Assembly: GCA_031316155.1 (NCBI GenBank) | Contig: JALDRB010000003.1 | Location: forward strand, 62,001 to 126,000 | DNA: 64,000 bases | Source: Candidatus Scalindua sp. | GTDB taxonomy: Bacteria; Planctomycetota; Brocadiia; Brocadiales; Scalinduaceae | Reading direction: 5' to 3' | Shown: piece by piece, positions 18,637 to 26,823 of the stretch | How positions within the stretch are numbered: position 1 is the first letter of the stretch | Layout of the letters: the number at the start of each line of letters is the position of its first letter | Made by a program: the position numbers and the translations under genes | Notes under the pieces: model-generated | What the model saw: the letters and a program-made list of their open reading frames with translations, nothing else | Databases searched by the model: none | Told to the model about the DNA's origin: nothing

Positions 18637-18741
18637 CTTATCTAGAGTGGTGGAGGGACCGGCCCTGAGAAACCACAGCAACCGATTCTGGCGTAATGCT
18701 TGGAATTTGGTGCTAATTCCTACCTGATAGGGAAAGATAAG
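18637..18741 (+). ncRNA. SAM-I (S-box) riboswitch
   Basis: The closing helix P1 pairs CTTATC (18637-18642) with GATAAG (18736-18741). The conserved core is present in order: AGAGTGGTGGAGGGA, CCGGCCCTGAGAAACC, CAGCAACCG, a P3 arm, GGTGCTAATTCC and the GGGAAAGATAAG end. This class binds S-adenosylmethionine and turns transcription off when SAM is high. The antiterminator is visible: AAAGATAAGA at 18733-18742 can pair over 10 bp with TCTTATCTTT at 18763-18772, inside the terminator's left arm and loop. It controls the ThrC-like gene directly downstream. Confidence 0.95.
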
Positions 18742-18750
18742 ATTAGGACA

Positions 18751-18794
18751 AAAAAAGCCTCTTCTTATCTTTGTTTTAAGAAGAGGCTTTTTTT
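18751..18794 (+). terminator. riboswitch-controlled intrinsic terminator
   Basis: AAAAAAGCCTCTTCTT (18751-18766) pairs perfectly with AAGAAGAGGCTTTTTT (18779-18794), and the right arm ends in a U-run. It lies directly between the SAM-I aptamer and the ribosome site of the next gene, so it is the off-state structure. Confidence 0.95.
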
Positions 18795-18812
18795 GTATTG
18801 GGAGAAAAGAAA

Positions 18813-20057
18813 ATGGGTTTTGTTAAAGGGCTTAAGTGCCGAGAATGTGGAAAAGACTTTCCAAAGGAACCGCTTCATGTTTGTAGTTTTTGTTTTGGAC
18901 CGCTGGAGGTTGATTACGAGTATGATGAAATAAAAAAGAAGATTAGCAGAGAAACGATTGAGGCACGGCAACCAACTATGTGGAGGTACAAAGAGCTCTT
19001 GCCTCTGGATAATGAACCGACCGTAGGTATTCAAGTTGGTTTTACTCCATTAGTAAAGGCTGATAATTTAGCTAAGAAACTCGGGGTGCGTGAGCTTTAT
19101 GTCAAGAATGACTCAGTAAATTTCCCAACCTTTTCTTTCAAGGACAGAGTTGTTTCCGCCGCGCTTTCAAAGGCAAAGGAGTTTGGTTTCAAGACTGTTG
19201 CCTGTGCAACAACCGGTAATCTGGGAAACTCAGTTGCTGCACAAGCTGTCCAGGGAAATCTGGAGAGCTACATACTCATGCCCGCAAATCTAGAACAGGG
19301 TAAGGTTCTCGGTACTTCCATTTATGGGACGAATGTAATCGGAATAAATGGCAACTATGACGGTGTGAACAGATTATGTTCTGAAATTGCAGATAAGTAT
19401 GGATGGGCATTTGCAAATATCAACATTCGCCCGTTTTATGCCGAAGGTTCAAAGACATACGGCTTTGAAATCGTTGAGCAGCTTGGATGGAAGGCACCCA
19501 AGAATGTAGTTGTGCCGATGGCAGGGGGGTCGTTGATAATAAAGATCGGGAAAGCTGTGAAAGAGCTCGCGAAATTGGGTTTGATTGACGATTCGGATAC
19601 AAAGCTTTTTGGTGCACAAGCTTCGGGCTCTTCCCCTATTTCTACAGCAGTTAAAAATGGAAGTGAATTTATTAAACCTGTTAAACCCAATACGATAGCA
19701 CACTCCATAGCAATTGGAAACCCCGCAGACGGGTATTACTCTATAAAGGCTATTCATGAAAGCGGTGGCTGGGCTGAAGATGTTTCTGATGATGAATTGG
19801 TCGAAGGTATAAAGCTCTTGGCCTCAACTGAGGGGATCTTCACCGAGACTGCTGGTGGAGTGACCGTGGCCGTAACAAAAAAGCTTCTGGAGCAGGAAAG
19901 GATTCCAAGGGACGAGTCAATCGTAATTTGTATTACGGGCAACGGTCTTAAAACTCAGGAAGCGGTGTTAGGTAGAGTAGGGGCGCCCAGTATTATCAAG
20001 GCAACCATCGAGGATTTTGATGCGTTTATGGAGAAGAAAGAGTGTTTTGCTGCTTGA
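18813..20057 (+). CDS. thrC: threonine-synthase-like PLP enzyme under SAM-riboswitch control
   Basis: This 414-residue fold-type II PLP enzyme starts at the ATG at 18813 after GGGAGAAAAG. An N-terminal zinc-ribbon has CRECGKDF and CSFCFGPLEV. The catalytic domain has FTPLVKADNLA, NFPTFSFKDRVVSAA (the Lys forms the PLP aldimine), ATTGNLGNSVAAQAVQGN, VPMAGGSLI and TGNGLKTQEA near the end. By family it would convert O-phosphohomoserine to threonine. Control by a SAM-I riboswitch is normally a sign of methionine or SAM synthesis. With the sulfur-carrier gene next to it, an alternative is homocysteine formation from O-phosphohomoserine. The fold is certain, the reaction is not. Confidence 0.85.
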   Translation: MGFVKGLKCRECGKDFPKEPLHVCSFCFGPLEVDYEYDEIKKKISRETIEARQPTMWRYKELLPLDNEPTVGIQVGFTPLVKADNLAKKLGVRELYVKNDSVNFPTFSFKDRVVSAALSKAKEFGFKTVACATTGNLGNSVAAQAVQGNLESYILMPANLEQGKVLGTSIYGTNVIGINGNYDGVNRLCSEIADKYGWAFANINIRPFYAEGSKTYGFEIVEQLGWKAPKNVVVPMAGGSLIIKIGKAVKELAKLGLIDDSDTKLFGAQASGSSPISTAVKNGSEFIKPVKPNTIAHSIAIGNPADGYYSIKAIHESGGWAEDVSDDELVEGIKLLASTEGIFTETAGGVTVAVTKKLLEQERIPRDESIVICITGNGLKTQEAVLGRVGAPSIIKATIEDFDAFMEKKECFAA

Positions 20058-20394
20058 CCCGTTCACCATTACAAACTGTCTTTGATCAGTGTCTTATAAA
20101 TCGTCGTTTTGTGTCTCTCTGGACCGTCGTAACTCAAAGATCAGAAACACTTTCAATTGCTAAAAAACACATTCGAAATATATCTTAACTCTTTTAATAA
20201 TCGAGAAATATTTTTTTGACCATCCCCTGCTCCAAACATGCAGGGACAAGCTTTAGTAAAATTTGTTAATACTTAAATCGCTCAATTTAGGCAATAGAGT
20301 TTTCAGCTTTATCTGATAAGCGCCAACTCTGAGCATTTAAAATCAAACAACTTTATAATTTAGCTTATCTTTATCGTAATAAGGGAAAGTTTGA

Positions 20395-20515
20395 AAACCG
20401 CCTGTCCGCCGTGTTCCGCACAGGTGGATAGGTTTTCAATTACCAACCTGGCAGAAAAGGAATCCATATGAAATGTATTCCTTTTTGGTTCTGGTTCGGC
20501 TAGGTTGGGTATTAA
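20395..20515 (+). repeat. dispersed repeat R2, copy near 20.4 kb
   Basis: It contains GAAAACCGCCTGTCC, CCGCACAGGTGGATAGG, an AAAAGGAATCC-ATTCCTTTTT dyad and TGGTTCTGGTTCGGC. The reverse complement of 60464-60600 shows the same order of blocks. It occupies the second half of the 489-bp gap between the ThrC-like gene and the sulfur-carrier gene. The first half (20058-20390) shows no recognisable feature. Confidence 0.62.
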
Positions 20516-20546
20516 GAATTTTAATTAATAAGAAAGAGGTAATAAA

Positions 20547-20834
20547 ATGGCAATAAAAGTAAGAATTCCAACACCTTTAAGATCTTTAACAAGTGGTTCA
20601 GAAGAAGTTTCTGTGGAAGGCAAAACTATTAAAGAGGTAGTCGATAATCTTGAAGCAAGTTATAAAGGAATTAAAGAACGTATATGTGATGAGAACGGAC
20701 AGATTAGAAAATTTATCAACTTTTATGTTAATGAAGAAGATATACGGTTCCTTAACAATCAGGAGACCCCGGTAAAAGATGGAGACCAGATATCCATAGT
20801 GCCGGCTATTGCAGGCGGGACTGAAGATTATTGA
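20547..20834 (+). CDS. ubiquitin-like sulfur carrier protein (MoaD/ThiS family)
   Basis: This 95-residue beta-grasp protein has KVRIPTPLRSLTSG at the N-terminus, VNEEDIRFL in the middle and DGDQISIVPAIAGG near the C-terminus. The Gly-Gly at 90-91 is the site that is adenylated and thiocarboxylated in this family. Here it is followed by TEDY, so a protease step would be needed to expose the diglycine, as with some CysO-like carriers. It is the first gene after the SAM-riboswitch-controlled ThrC-like enzyme, which suggests sulfur donation to amino acid synthesis rather than to molybdopterin. No E1-like activating enzyme or JAMM protease is in the window. A GAAAGAGGT ribosome site precedes the ATG. 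Confidence 0.85.
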   Translation: MAIKVRIPTPLRSLTSGSEEVSVEGKTIKEVVDNLEASYKGIKERICDENGQIRKFINFYVNEEDIRFLNNQETPVKDGDQISIVPAIAGGTEDY

Positions 20835-21055
20835 AAATTAAACTTCTGAAAAGTTCTTGACACAGTCGGGCTGTTGATGAGATTAATAAAAAGTTGCACT
20901 ACTGTATGTTAAAGCTGCATTTTGAATTGGTGATATCAAAGAAGGAAGGACTGTTGTACCTGAAAACGAAATAATCCCGAAAACTGTTGATTTTTATCGT
21001 AGGATCAAAATTCTTGAATAAAGGTATTTTTTTGTCACAAAGCATATGCTGTTTT

Positions 21056-21748
21056 TCAGTCGCCGGGTATGATTAATTCCTTTGGGACACTTATGTCGCA
21101 AACCAGTACTTCACCTGTATATTCTTTTCCCCCTTCTCGAAAAAAGCCTACCTTTGGGGCAACAAATGAAACCGTTTTTGTTGCCTTTACAGCGATACCC
21201 AATGCAGTGCCCTCATCACAATGTAATCCTGAAGGTATGTCTACCGATATTACAGGTAAACCGGTTTCATTAATCTTCTTTATAAGCGTCTTTATTGGTT
21301 CTCTTACCTCTCCGCGCAAACCAGTTCCAAAGATCGCATCGACAATAATGTCATATTCCTCAAGTTCTTTTCCTACAGCAATCATATCATGAACGTTTTT
21401 TAATTCTTTTATCTTTACGTTCATATTCAGTAAGATCTGCAAATTTATTCCTGCATCACCATCTGAAAGGATATTGTATATTCCGGTTGTTAAGAATACG
21501 GAAACATCTACATCCTTATTATAAAGATGTCGAGCTATCACATATCCATCTCCACCGTTATTACCCTTTCCACAAATGAGTGCTACTCTGGAACTGTGTG
21601 GAACCTCTATAAGATTTAAGATCTCCTCCGCCACATTTCTGCCTGCGTTTTCCATTAAGATGATACCGGGGATTCCGTATTCCTCTATTGCCTTCCTGTC
21701 TATCTCTCTTATTTCATCCCGTGTTAGCGCCTTTCTGTTTTCAGCCAT
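21056..21748 (-). CDS. nnrE: NAD(P)H-hydrate epimerase (YjeF N-terminal domain only)
   Basis: This is a repair enzyme that interconverts the R and S forms of damaged NAD(P)H hydrate. The 230-residue protein has LTRDEIREIDRKAIEEYG, GIILMENAGRNVAEE, ALICGKGNNGGDGYVIARHL, IVDAIFGTGLRGEV, SVDIPSGLHCDEG and TVSFVAPKVGFFREG. It is a stand-alone epimerase domain; the NnrD dehydratase domain usually fused to it is absent here and must be encoded elsewhere. The 222 bp between it and the sulfur-carrier gene contain a short coding-like fragment without a start. Confidence 0.93.
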   Translation of the reverse strand: MAENRKALTRDEIREIDRKAIEEYGIPGIILMENAGRNVAEEILNLIEVPHSSRVALICGKGNNGGDGYVIARHLYNKDVDVSVFLTTGIYNILSDGDAGINLQILLNMNVKIKELKNVHDMIAVGKELEEYDIIVDAIFGTGLRGEVREPIKTLIKKINETGLPVISVDIPSGLHCDEGTALGIAVKATKTVSFVAPKVGFFREGGKEYTGEVLVCDISVPKELIIPGD

Positions 21749-21874
21749 ATAAAGAATCCTTTCATTGGAAAGACAAGTTGTAAAGCATTTTATTACATAC
21801 CCATTATTTAGACAATCACAATTTTAGAAAATAATAAAACCGGATACTCTGATAAAAACAATTGTAAAAACAAC

Positions 21875-21903
21875 TTGACGATGTAATTTATTTCTTTTAA
21901 AAT
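21875..21903 (+). promoter_or_regulatory. sigma-70-type promoter upstream of the zinc-ribbon gene
   Basis: TTGACG at 21875-21880 and TAAAAT at 21898-21903 are separated by 17 bp. It points toward the small zinc-ribbon gene starting at 22041 and would give a leader of about 130 nt. Confidence 0.5.
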
Positions 21904-22040
21904 ATATTTAAGTGTTCTATATGTGTATTTTTAGTTTTTGTGAAGAATGTTTTTCGTGGCAAGGCAAGCTTCATTGGCAACGTGGTGTAAAATGTGAAAC
22001 GTTTGAGTTTTATATTGTTAATTTAAACTTACTTTAAGGG

Positions 22041-22364
22041 ATGGCAAACAAAATGGGAAAAGTGAGATGTCCCGGAAGCATAAAAACGACTGTACCTGAA
22101 CCACTTGAGCGTAAGTGCCCGAAATGCGGAAGTGTAGTTGAGATTTGGAGTGATGAGGAAAAGGCTGATTGTAAGTGTGGGGCTACGGTCTTCAAGGATG
22201 TAAAAATGACCTGTGTCGTTTGGTGCAGTGCAGCAGAAGAGTGCGTGGGCGATATAGTGGATGTCAAAAAAATTAAAGAAGAAGCAAAAAAGAAAGCAGC
22301 ATCTGAAGGGAATCCCGATTTCGTCAAACAGGTGCAAGAGAAGATCAAAAAAGAAAAGAAATAG
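22041..22364 (+). CDS. small zinc-ribbon protein, function unknown
   Basis: This 107-residue protein has a CPKCGSVVEIW motif paired with CKCGATVF (about residues 27-53), forming a zinc ribbon. A segment MTCVVWCSAAEECVGD with three more cysteines follows, then a strongly basic, Lys-rich C-terminal helix (about 70-107). The signature is consistent with a small conserved protein of anaerobes. I do not recognise a studied member. The ATG is preceded by TTAAGGGATGGCAAACAA. An in-frame M at residue 5 is a possible alternative start. Confidence 0.7.
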   Translation: MANKMGKVRCPGSIKTTVPEPLERKCPKCGSVVEIWSDEEKADCKCGATVFKDVKMTCVVWCSAAEECVGDIVDVKKIKEEAKKKAASEGNPDFVKQVQEKIKKEKK

Positions 22365-22624
22365 CCTGCCATCCACTTTACATTAGCTTTTGTTTGAAAA
22401 CTAGGTTTTGTTATATGGTTAGTAAATTTATTGTTTTTTCTTTTCATTAATGATATGAAAGTCTGAGCGGTTTGCTTTATGACAGCTCTTTTATAAGTTA
22501 TACGATGGAAAAACAAACCATCTGAATGGATATATGTAAACCTCCTGAATCCTGCATTTTCTGACAATCTCTTTTTGGTGAGGATAAACCGAATACCTTC
22601 CTTTTTTTATTCAGTATAGTTTTT

Positions 22625-23674
22625 ATGTACCGTCGCTTCACTAAACATACCATTAATAACTTCAAAAAAATACTTGTTATTCGTATTGGTGCAATAGGTG
22701 ATTTTGTGCAAACATTACCAACTATTTATGCGTTACGGAAAAATTTTCCTGACGCCTACCTGGAGATAATGGGTTATGTTCCTATTGCTGAACTTGCCAA
22801 AGGAAAATACTATGCTGATGCAATAAGTAATTTTGACCAAAGAGGAATCTCATATTTCTTTAGAGATCCGGAACTCAGTTATCAGGAAACTGAGTTGGCA
22901 AAGTCTTTGCGTGACTATTTCAGTTCATTTGATGTTATTTTCTTATTTCTCCGTTCCAGTGGGAAGGATTTTTATGAAAATCTGAAAAGAATTAAAGGGC
23001 CAGAAATTATTCTCTTTGATCCGTTTCCTCCGGATGGAGAGAGGGTACACATAGTTGACCATCTTTTGGAATCAGTAAAACAGCTTGACTTGAAAATTTC
23101 CAGACGGATACCAAGAATTTTCTTACAGGACGATGATATTGATTTTGCAGCACAATTTATTGAAAATCATGATCTGGAGAGGGAAGGAAATAAGCGGATT
23201 GTGGCCATTCATCCCGGAAGCGGCAGCAGAAAGAAGTGCTGGGAAGTTGAGAAATTTGCTGAATTTATACACCTGCTCAGAAAAAGAATGGCAGTAACGA
23301 TACTCATTGTTTCGGGACCTGCTGACAGGGAAAACATAACAATACTCTTGAATAAGATCCGCAATCTTCTGGTTATTCCGGACATGTCAATCACAAAAGT
23401 GGCTGCCGTTCTTAAGAAGTGCAGTCTTTATGTAGGTAATGATTCAGGTATTACCCATATTTCGGCTGCTGTTCTAACTCCAACAATTGCCATCTTTGGT
23501 CCTACGGATCCGGCTATTTGGGGAGTGAGAGGGAAATCTGTAAGAATGGTTAAAAGCACCGTTCCCTGTGCACCATGTTCAGCAGATGAAAGGAACCTCT
23601 GTAAACAACAAGTATGCTTTGAAGGGATAACCGTAGAGGATGTTTTTGCCGCAGTTAACTCAATTTTATCATAG
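22625..23674 (+). CDS. glycosyltransferase family 9 (heptosyltransferase-like)
   Basis: This 349-residue GT-B enzyme has KILVIRIGAIGDFVQTLP at the N-terminus (nucleotide-sugar enzyme signature of the ADP-heptose:LPS family), VAIHPGSGSRKKCW in the middle, and YVGNDSGITHISAAV with ALF-like AIFGPTDPAIWG. The C-terminus has a cysteine cluster VPCAPCSADERNLC, usual in this family. Family members add heptose to the lipopolysaccharide core, which suggests an LPS-type outer envelope. The sugar transferred cannot be told. No other LPS gene is adjacent. Confidence 0.88.
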   Translation: MYRRFTKHTINNFKKILVIRIGAIGDFVQTLPTIYALRKNFPDAYLEIMGYVPIAELAKGKYYADAISNFDQRGISYFFRDPELSYQETELAKSLRDYFSSFDVIFLFLRSSGKDFYENLKRIKGPEIILFDPFPPDGERVHIVDHLLESVKQLDLKISRRIPRIFLQDDDIDFAAQFIENHDLEREGNKRIVAIHPGSGSRKKCWEVEKFAEFIHLLRKRMAVTILIVSGPADRENITILLNKIRNLLVIPDMSITKVAAVLKKCSLYVGNDSGITHISAAVLTPTIAIFGPTDPAIWGVRGKSVRMVKSTVPCAPCSADERNLCKQQVCFEGITVEDVFAAVNSILS

Positions 23675-23815
23675 GAGGAACCCGGCAAAGGAACCGTACC
23701 TGGTCATGGTTTTTGTTCTGATGTAGTCAAAAGTCATGATGGGTCTCTTACCGCTGAGAGTGAAAAGGGTATCGGAACAAATTTTTATAATGTTACCCTT
23801 GGGAAAAAAGCATAA
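23675..23815 (+). pseudogene. remnant of a sensor histidine kinase C-terminus
   Basis: Directly after the GT9 stop, the same frame reads EEPGKGTVPGHGF, then DVVKSHDGSLTAESEKGIG, then TNFYNVTLGKKA and a stop. This matches the G2 box and last strand of the HATPase_c domain (usual pattern EPGKGTGLGL then a hydrophobic helix, HGG and SxxGxGTxF). The G2 box is altered (GTVPGHG), and no upstream kinase sequence remains. It is read here as a decayed gene fragment. Confidence 0.6.
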
Positions 23816-23864
23816 AAAACATGAAATTTTTTTAATAAATTGTGTAGTTTTCTCTCTTATTCGG

Positions 23865-25442
23865 CTAGAATTTTAACATATACGCAGAGTTTATGCATTC
23901 TAATTTTTCTAATGATACTATGGTGTCATGTGAAACAGCCCCATCAAGATTTAAAACTACTAATGCATCACTTTTGTCTGTTTTCCTGCCAAAAGTCATG
24001 TGACCGATATTGATATCTTGATCACCGAGAACTTTTCCAATTTCGCCGATCAAACCCGGTTTGTCTTGCCCGAACAAGATCAGGACATAGCCTGAGGGAT
24101 TCATATCAACACGAAAGCCATTTATTGTTTCTATTCTGGGATCTTCATTTTTAAATACAGTTCCCGTAACTGATTGTTCTCCGCTCTCAGTCTTTATGTT
24201 AGCTAAAACAAGGTTCGTGTAATCTTCTGTGGTGCTACTAATTATCTCATTTATGTTAATCCCTCTTTCTTTAGCTAGGATACGGGCATTAATAAAATTC
24301 ACATTTTCTTCTAAGACATGTTCTAGTATGCCTGCCAACAAGCTATCTGTTACGGGGCTAATGTTGTTTTTAGAGATTTCTCCACTATATTGAATATCAA
24401 TAGATATGAGCCTGTCTTTTGCTAACTGTATTAACAGAGATCCCATTTTTTCTGTTAATTTCATAAATGGCTTCAGTTGTTCATACTCTTCCGGGTTTTG
24501 TACAGGTATATTAACCGCGTTGAGTATGTTATTTCCTTTTAATGCATCTGCCATTTGTTCAGCTGCATCTTTTGCTACAGCACTTTGCGCCTCTTCTGTT
24601 AATGCTCCAAGATGTGGTGTTGGAAGAACATTTTCAAATTTTAAAAGTTTGTTATCCCCAGGTGGTTCTTTCTCAAATACATCAAGTGCAGCTCCGGCTA
24701 CCTTACCGGTTTCAAGTGCATCAACAAGTGCATCTTCAGATAAAATACCACCTCGAGCACAATTTATTATTCTGACTCCGCGTTTCATCAGATCAAATTC
24801 ACGTGCAGAAATAATGTTTTTTGTGTCGTTTCTTAAAGGTATGTGCAGCGATATATAGTCTGATTGCAAGAGTAACTCATCAAGATTTTTTACCTGGTGT
24901 ATATTAAGTTTTGAAGCTGTTCCAATAGATATAAAGGGGTCATAGCCTATAACCTTCATTTCTAACGCTGCAGCCCGTTTTGCTACTTCTTTTCCTATTC
25001 TGCCTAATCCGATAACCCCAAGAACCTTTCCTGAGACCTGAGTTCCTAAAAATTTTTTACGTTCCCATTTACCTTCACGGACAGAATTACAGGCTTGAGG
25101 TATCTTTCTCGATAAGGATAATAGCAGGGTAATTGTGTGTTCGGCAGTTGAAGTGGTATTACCTCCGGGTGTATTCATAACGATGATTCCTCTTTTTGTA
25201 GCGGCTGGAACATCAACGTTATCAATACCAACACCTGCCCGGCAGACTGCACGTAGTTTTGTTGCTCTGTCTATTACTTCTGAGGTACACTTTGAACTGC
25301 TTCGGATAATTAATCCTTCATAATTGCCAATTTCTTCTAACAATTCTGCGGGTGTGAGATTGTTCTTTATCGTTGTTTCTATTCCGGAATTTTCTAGAAT
25401 AGTTTTACATATTTCTGGAACATTATCTGTTATGAGTACTTT
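23865..25442 (-). CDS. serA: D-3-phosphoglycerate dehydrogenase, long form
   Basis: This is the first enzyme of serine synthesis. The 526-residue start at the ATG at 25442 gives MKVLITDNVPEICK. Motifs are LIIRSSSKCTSEVID, VCRAGVGIDNVDVPAAT, the NAD site VIGLGRIGKEVAKRAA, NCARGGILSEDAL, the catalytic EKEPPGDNKLL and PHLGALTEEAQ, then the allosteric substrate-binding insert (about 320-450) and a C-terminal ACT domain (VLILFGQDKPGLIGEIGK, about 455-526). The domain order is that of Mycobacterium-type SerA, in which serine binding feeds back. An in-frame TTG 14 codons upstream is less likely. Confidence 0.95.
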   Translation of the reverse strand, partial: KVLITDNVPEICKTILENSGIETTIKNNLTPAELLEEIGNYEGLIIRSSSKCTSEVIDRATKLRAVCRAGVGIDNVDVPAATKRGIIVMNTPGGNTTSTAEHTITLLLSLSRKIPQACNSVREGKWERKKFLGTQVSGKVLGVIGLGRIGKEVAKRAAALEMKVIGYDPFISIGTASKLNIHQVKNLDELLLQSDYISLHIPLRNDTKNIISAREFDLMKRGVRIINCARGGILSEDALVDALETGKVAGAALDVFEKEPPGDNKLLKFENVLPTPHLGALTEEAQSAVAKDAAEQMADALKGNNILNAVNIPVQNPEEYEQLKPFMKLTEKMGSLLIQLAKDRLISIDIQYSGEISKNNISPVTDSLLAGILEHVLEENVNFINARILAKERGININEIISSTTEDYTNLVLANIKTESGEQSVTGTVFKNEDPRIETINGFRVDMNPSGYVLILFGQDKPGLIGEIGKVLGDQDINIGHMTFGRKTDKSDALVVLNLDGAVSHDTIVSLEKLECINSAYMLKF

Positions 25443-25671
25443 CATGTTAGTCTTATTATGTCTTTTATTTTGCTTGGAGTTCAATAATTTGGTAGGATTT
25501 TAACATGCGTATAAACGAAAATCAAATGCAATCTATTCGTACCAATGAAATACATGAGGTGTTTCATGAAAATAATTGTGTGTTCTAACGGAAATTAATA
25601 ATACATAATATTTTTAATAATAAAAATGGCAACAGGTTTGCTCACTGTGGTATTATAATTTGGAGGGTAAA

Positions 25672-26040
25672 ATGATATTTAGTAAATTTGTTATAGTCAA
25701 TCACTGGATACACCTTTCTGCTGCAAGTCTTTTAATTGAGGTATGGTTTTTCTTGTTGTTATATTGGAGGCCTGTATTGAGGAAAAAGCATGCAATATCA
25801 GGAATGATAACACTGGTAAATGAAACTCATGATCGGTTTCGTAAATATGTAGGTATCTTAATGAGTGTAATTATTTTCACGGGGGTCGTTAATTTTCTTG
25901 AAAGTACAATGAGTGACTCAAAAACAACGGCAAGTTTAATGTATATAACCGTTATCCGAATAAAGGTCTTGTTGGCAATTTGTCTTTTTATTATTTATGG
26001 TATTAATGCTTTTTATTACGGGAACCGAAAGAAAACGTAG
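25672..26040 (+). CDS. small integral membrane protein, CopD-like
   Basis: This 122-residue protein starts at the ATG at 25672 after TTTGGAGGGTAA. Three hydrophobic spans are visible: about 5-32 (VNHWIHLSAASLLIEVWF), 57-76 (YVGILMSVIIFTGVVNFL) and 94-116. The HWIHLSA motif with histidines at the membrane edge and the span pattern resemble the CopD/copper-resistance-D membrane domain, but only in outline. Metal or heme binding by the histidines is possible. The assignment to CopD is tentative. Confidence 0.55.
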   Translation: MIFSKFVIVNHWIHLSAASLLIEVWFFLLLYWRPVLRKKHAISGMITLVNETHDRFRKYVGILMSVIIFTGVVNFLESTMSDSKTTASLMYITVIRIKVLLAICLFIIYGINAFYYGNRKKT

Positions 26041-26436
26041 AGGGTTGCAGCTCTTGTGTGATGCAGCCCCCAATTTATAAAAAGGGTAATGCAGATTATG
26101 GCTTTACTATTGGCTTTTATAATTCTTTTTTTAGCAACAATGTTGCGTTATGCATAAAGTTTGGAACGGTGCAAATGGGATGATAGTTATCATGAAAATG
26201 AGATTTCTCACTTCAGTCTAGGTGAATTGACAAGCAGAAAAAAAACGACGAAATCAAAGTTTAAGAAAGTTTATTTGCCAATAATGTATCGTGTAATAAT
26301 GTATGTTTTTGACGGTGAATAAGGAGCTTGAGCACCTTTTTAAGTGATCCTGATGATTCAAAAAGCCTTGACTTTTATTTTTTACACAGTTAAACTTAAT
26401 TTAAGTATTATTAGAATTTTCCGATAAATAAGTAGC
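26041..26436. other. 396-bp intergenic region with a possible tiny membrane peptide
   Basis: A short frame at 26089-26157 reads MQIMALLLAFIILFLATMLR and ends YA. This is a 22-residue, wholly hydrophobic peptide after an AAAAAGGG purine run. It could be a small membrane protein or chance AT-rich sequence. The rest of the gap shows no repeat family and no strong promoter. Confidence 0.25.
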
Positions 26437-26802
26437 ATGTATGAGATTGTTGTAAACGATGTTTTTGCCGGTGCACACTTTCTGCGTAATTATAACGGAG
26501 AATGTGAGAAGCTACATGGGCATAATTGGAGAGTGGAAGTAACTCTCAGATGTGAAAAACTTGATGATTTAGGTATGGTTGTCGACTTCAAGATAGTAAA
26601 AAAAATCATAGGAGAAGTTATTTCTCGTTTTGACCATTCCTATTTAAATGAACTTAAAGAGTTTTCACGTGATAATCCCACGACAGAAAATGTTTCAAAA
26701 TTACTATTTGACAAACTAGGTGAAAAGTTGCCCCCTAAAATTTCCATAGCTAAGGTTAAAACATGGGAATCTGATAATTGTGCAGCTGCATACTACTTAT
26801 AA
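26437..26802 (+). CDS. queD: 6-pyruvoyl-tetrahydropterin synthase / QueD family
   Basis: This 121-residue T-fold enzyme has the zinc ligands His14, His27 and His29 (AHFLRNYNGECEKLHGHNW) and catalytic Cys23. The FDHSYLN motif is at about 65-71, and TWESDNCAAAYY lies at the end with the substrate-anchoring Glu. QueD makes 6-carboxy-tetrahydropterin for queuosine and other deazapurines, while the related PTPS makes biopterin precursors. The motif CxxxHGH is the QueD form. It ends 21 bp before the HPS-RraA gene, so they are probably co-transcribed. Confidence 0.9.
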   Translation: MYEIVVNDVFAGAHFLRNYNGECEKLHGHNWRVEVTLRCEKLDDLGMVVDFKIVKKIIGEVISRFDHSYLNELKEFSRDNPTTENVSKLLFDKLGEKLPPKISIAKVKTWESDNCAAAYYL

Positions 26803-26823
26803 TGCGTTCTTTTTCAAGCCACT

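Noticed and set aside
20926..21021. Coding-like fragment (EGRTVVPENEIIPKTVDFYR) between the sulfur carrier and nnrE
   Set aside because: Closed by stops on both sides and without a start; too short to assign.
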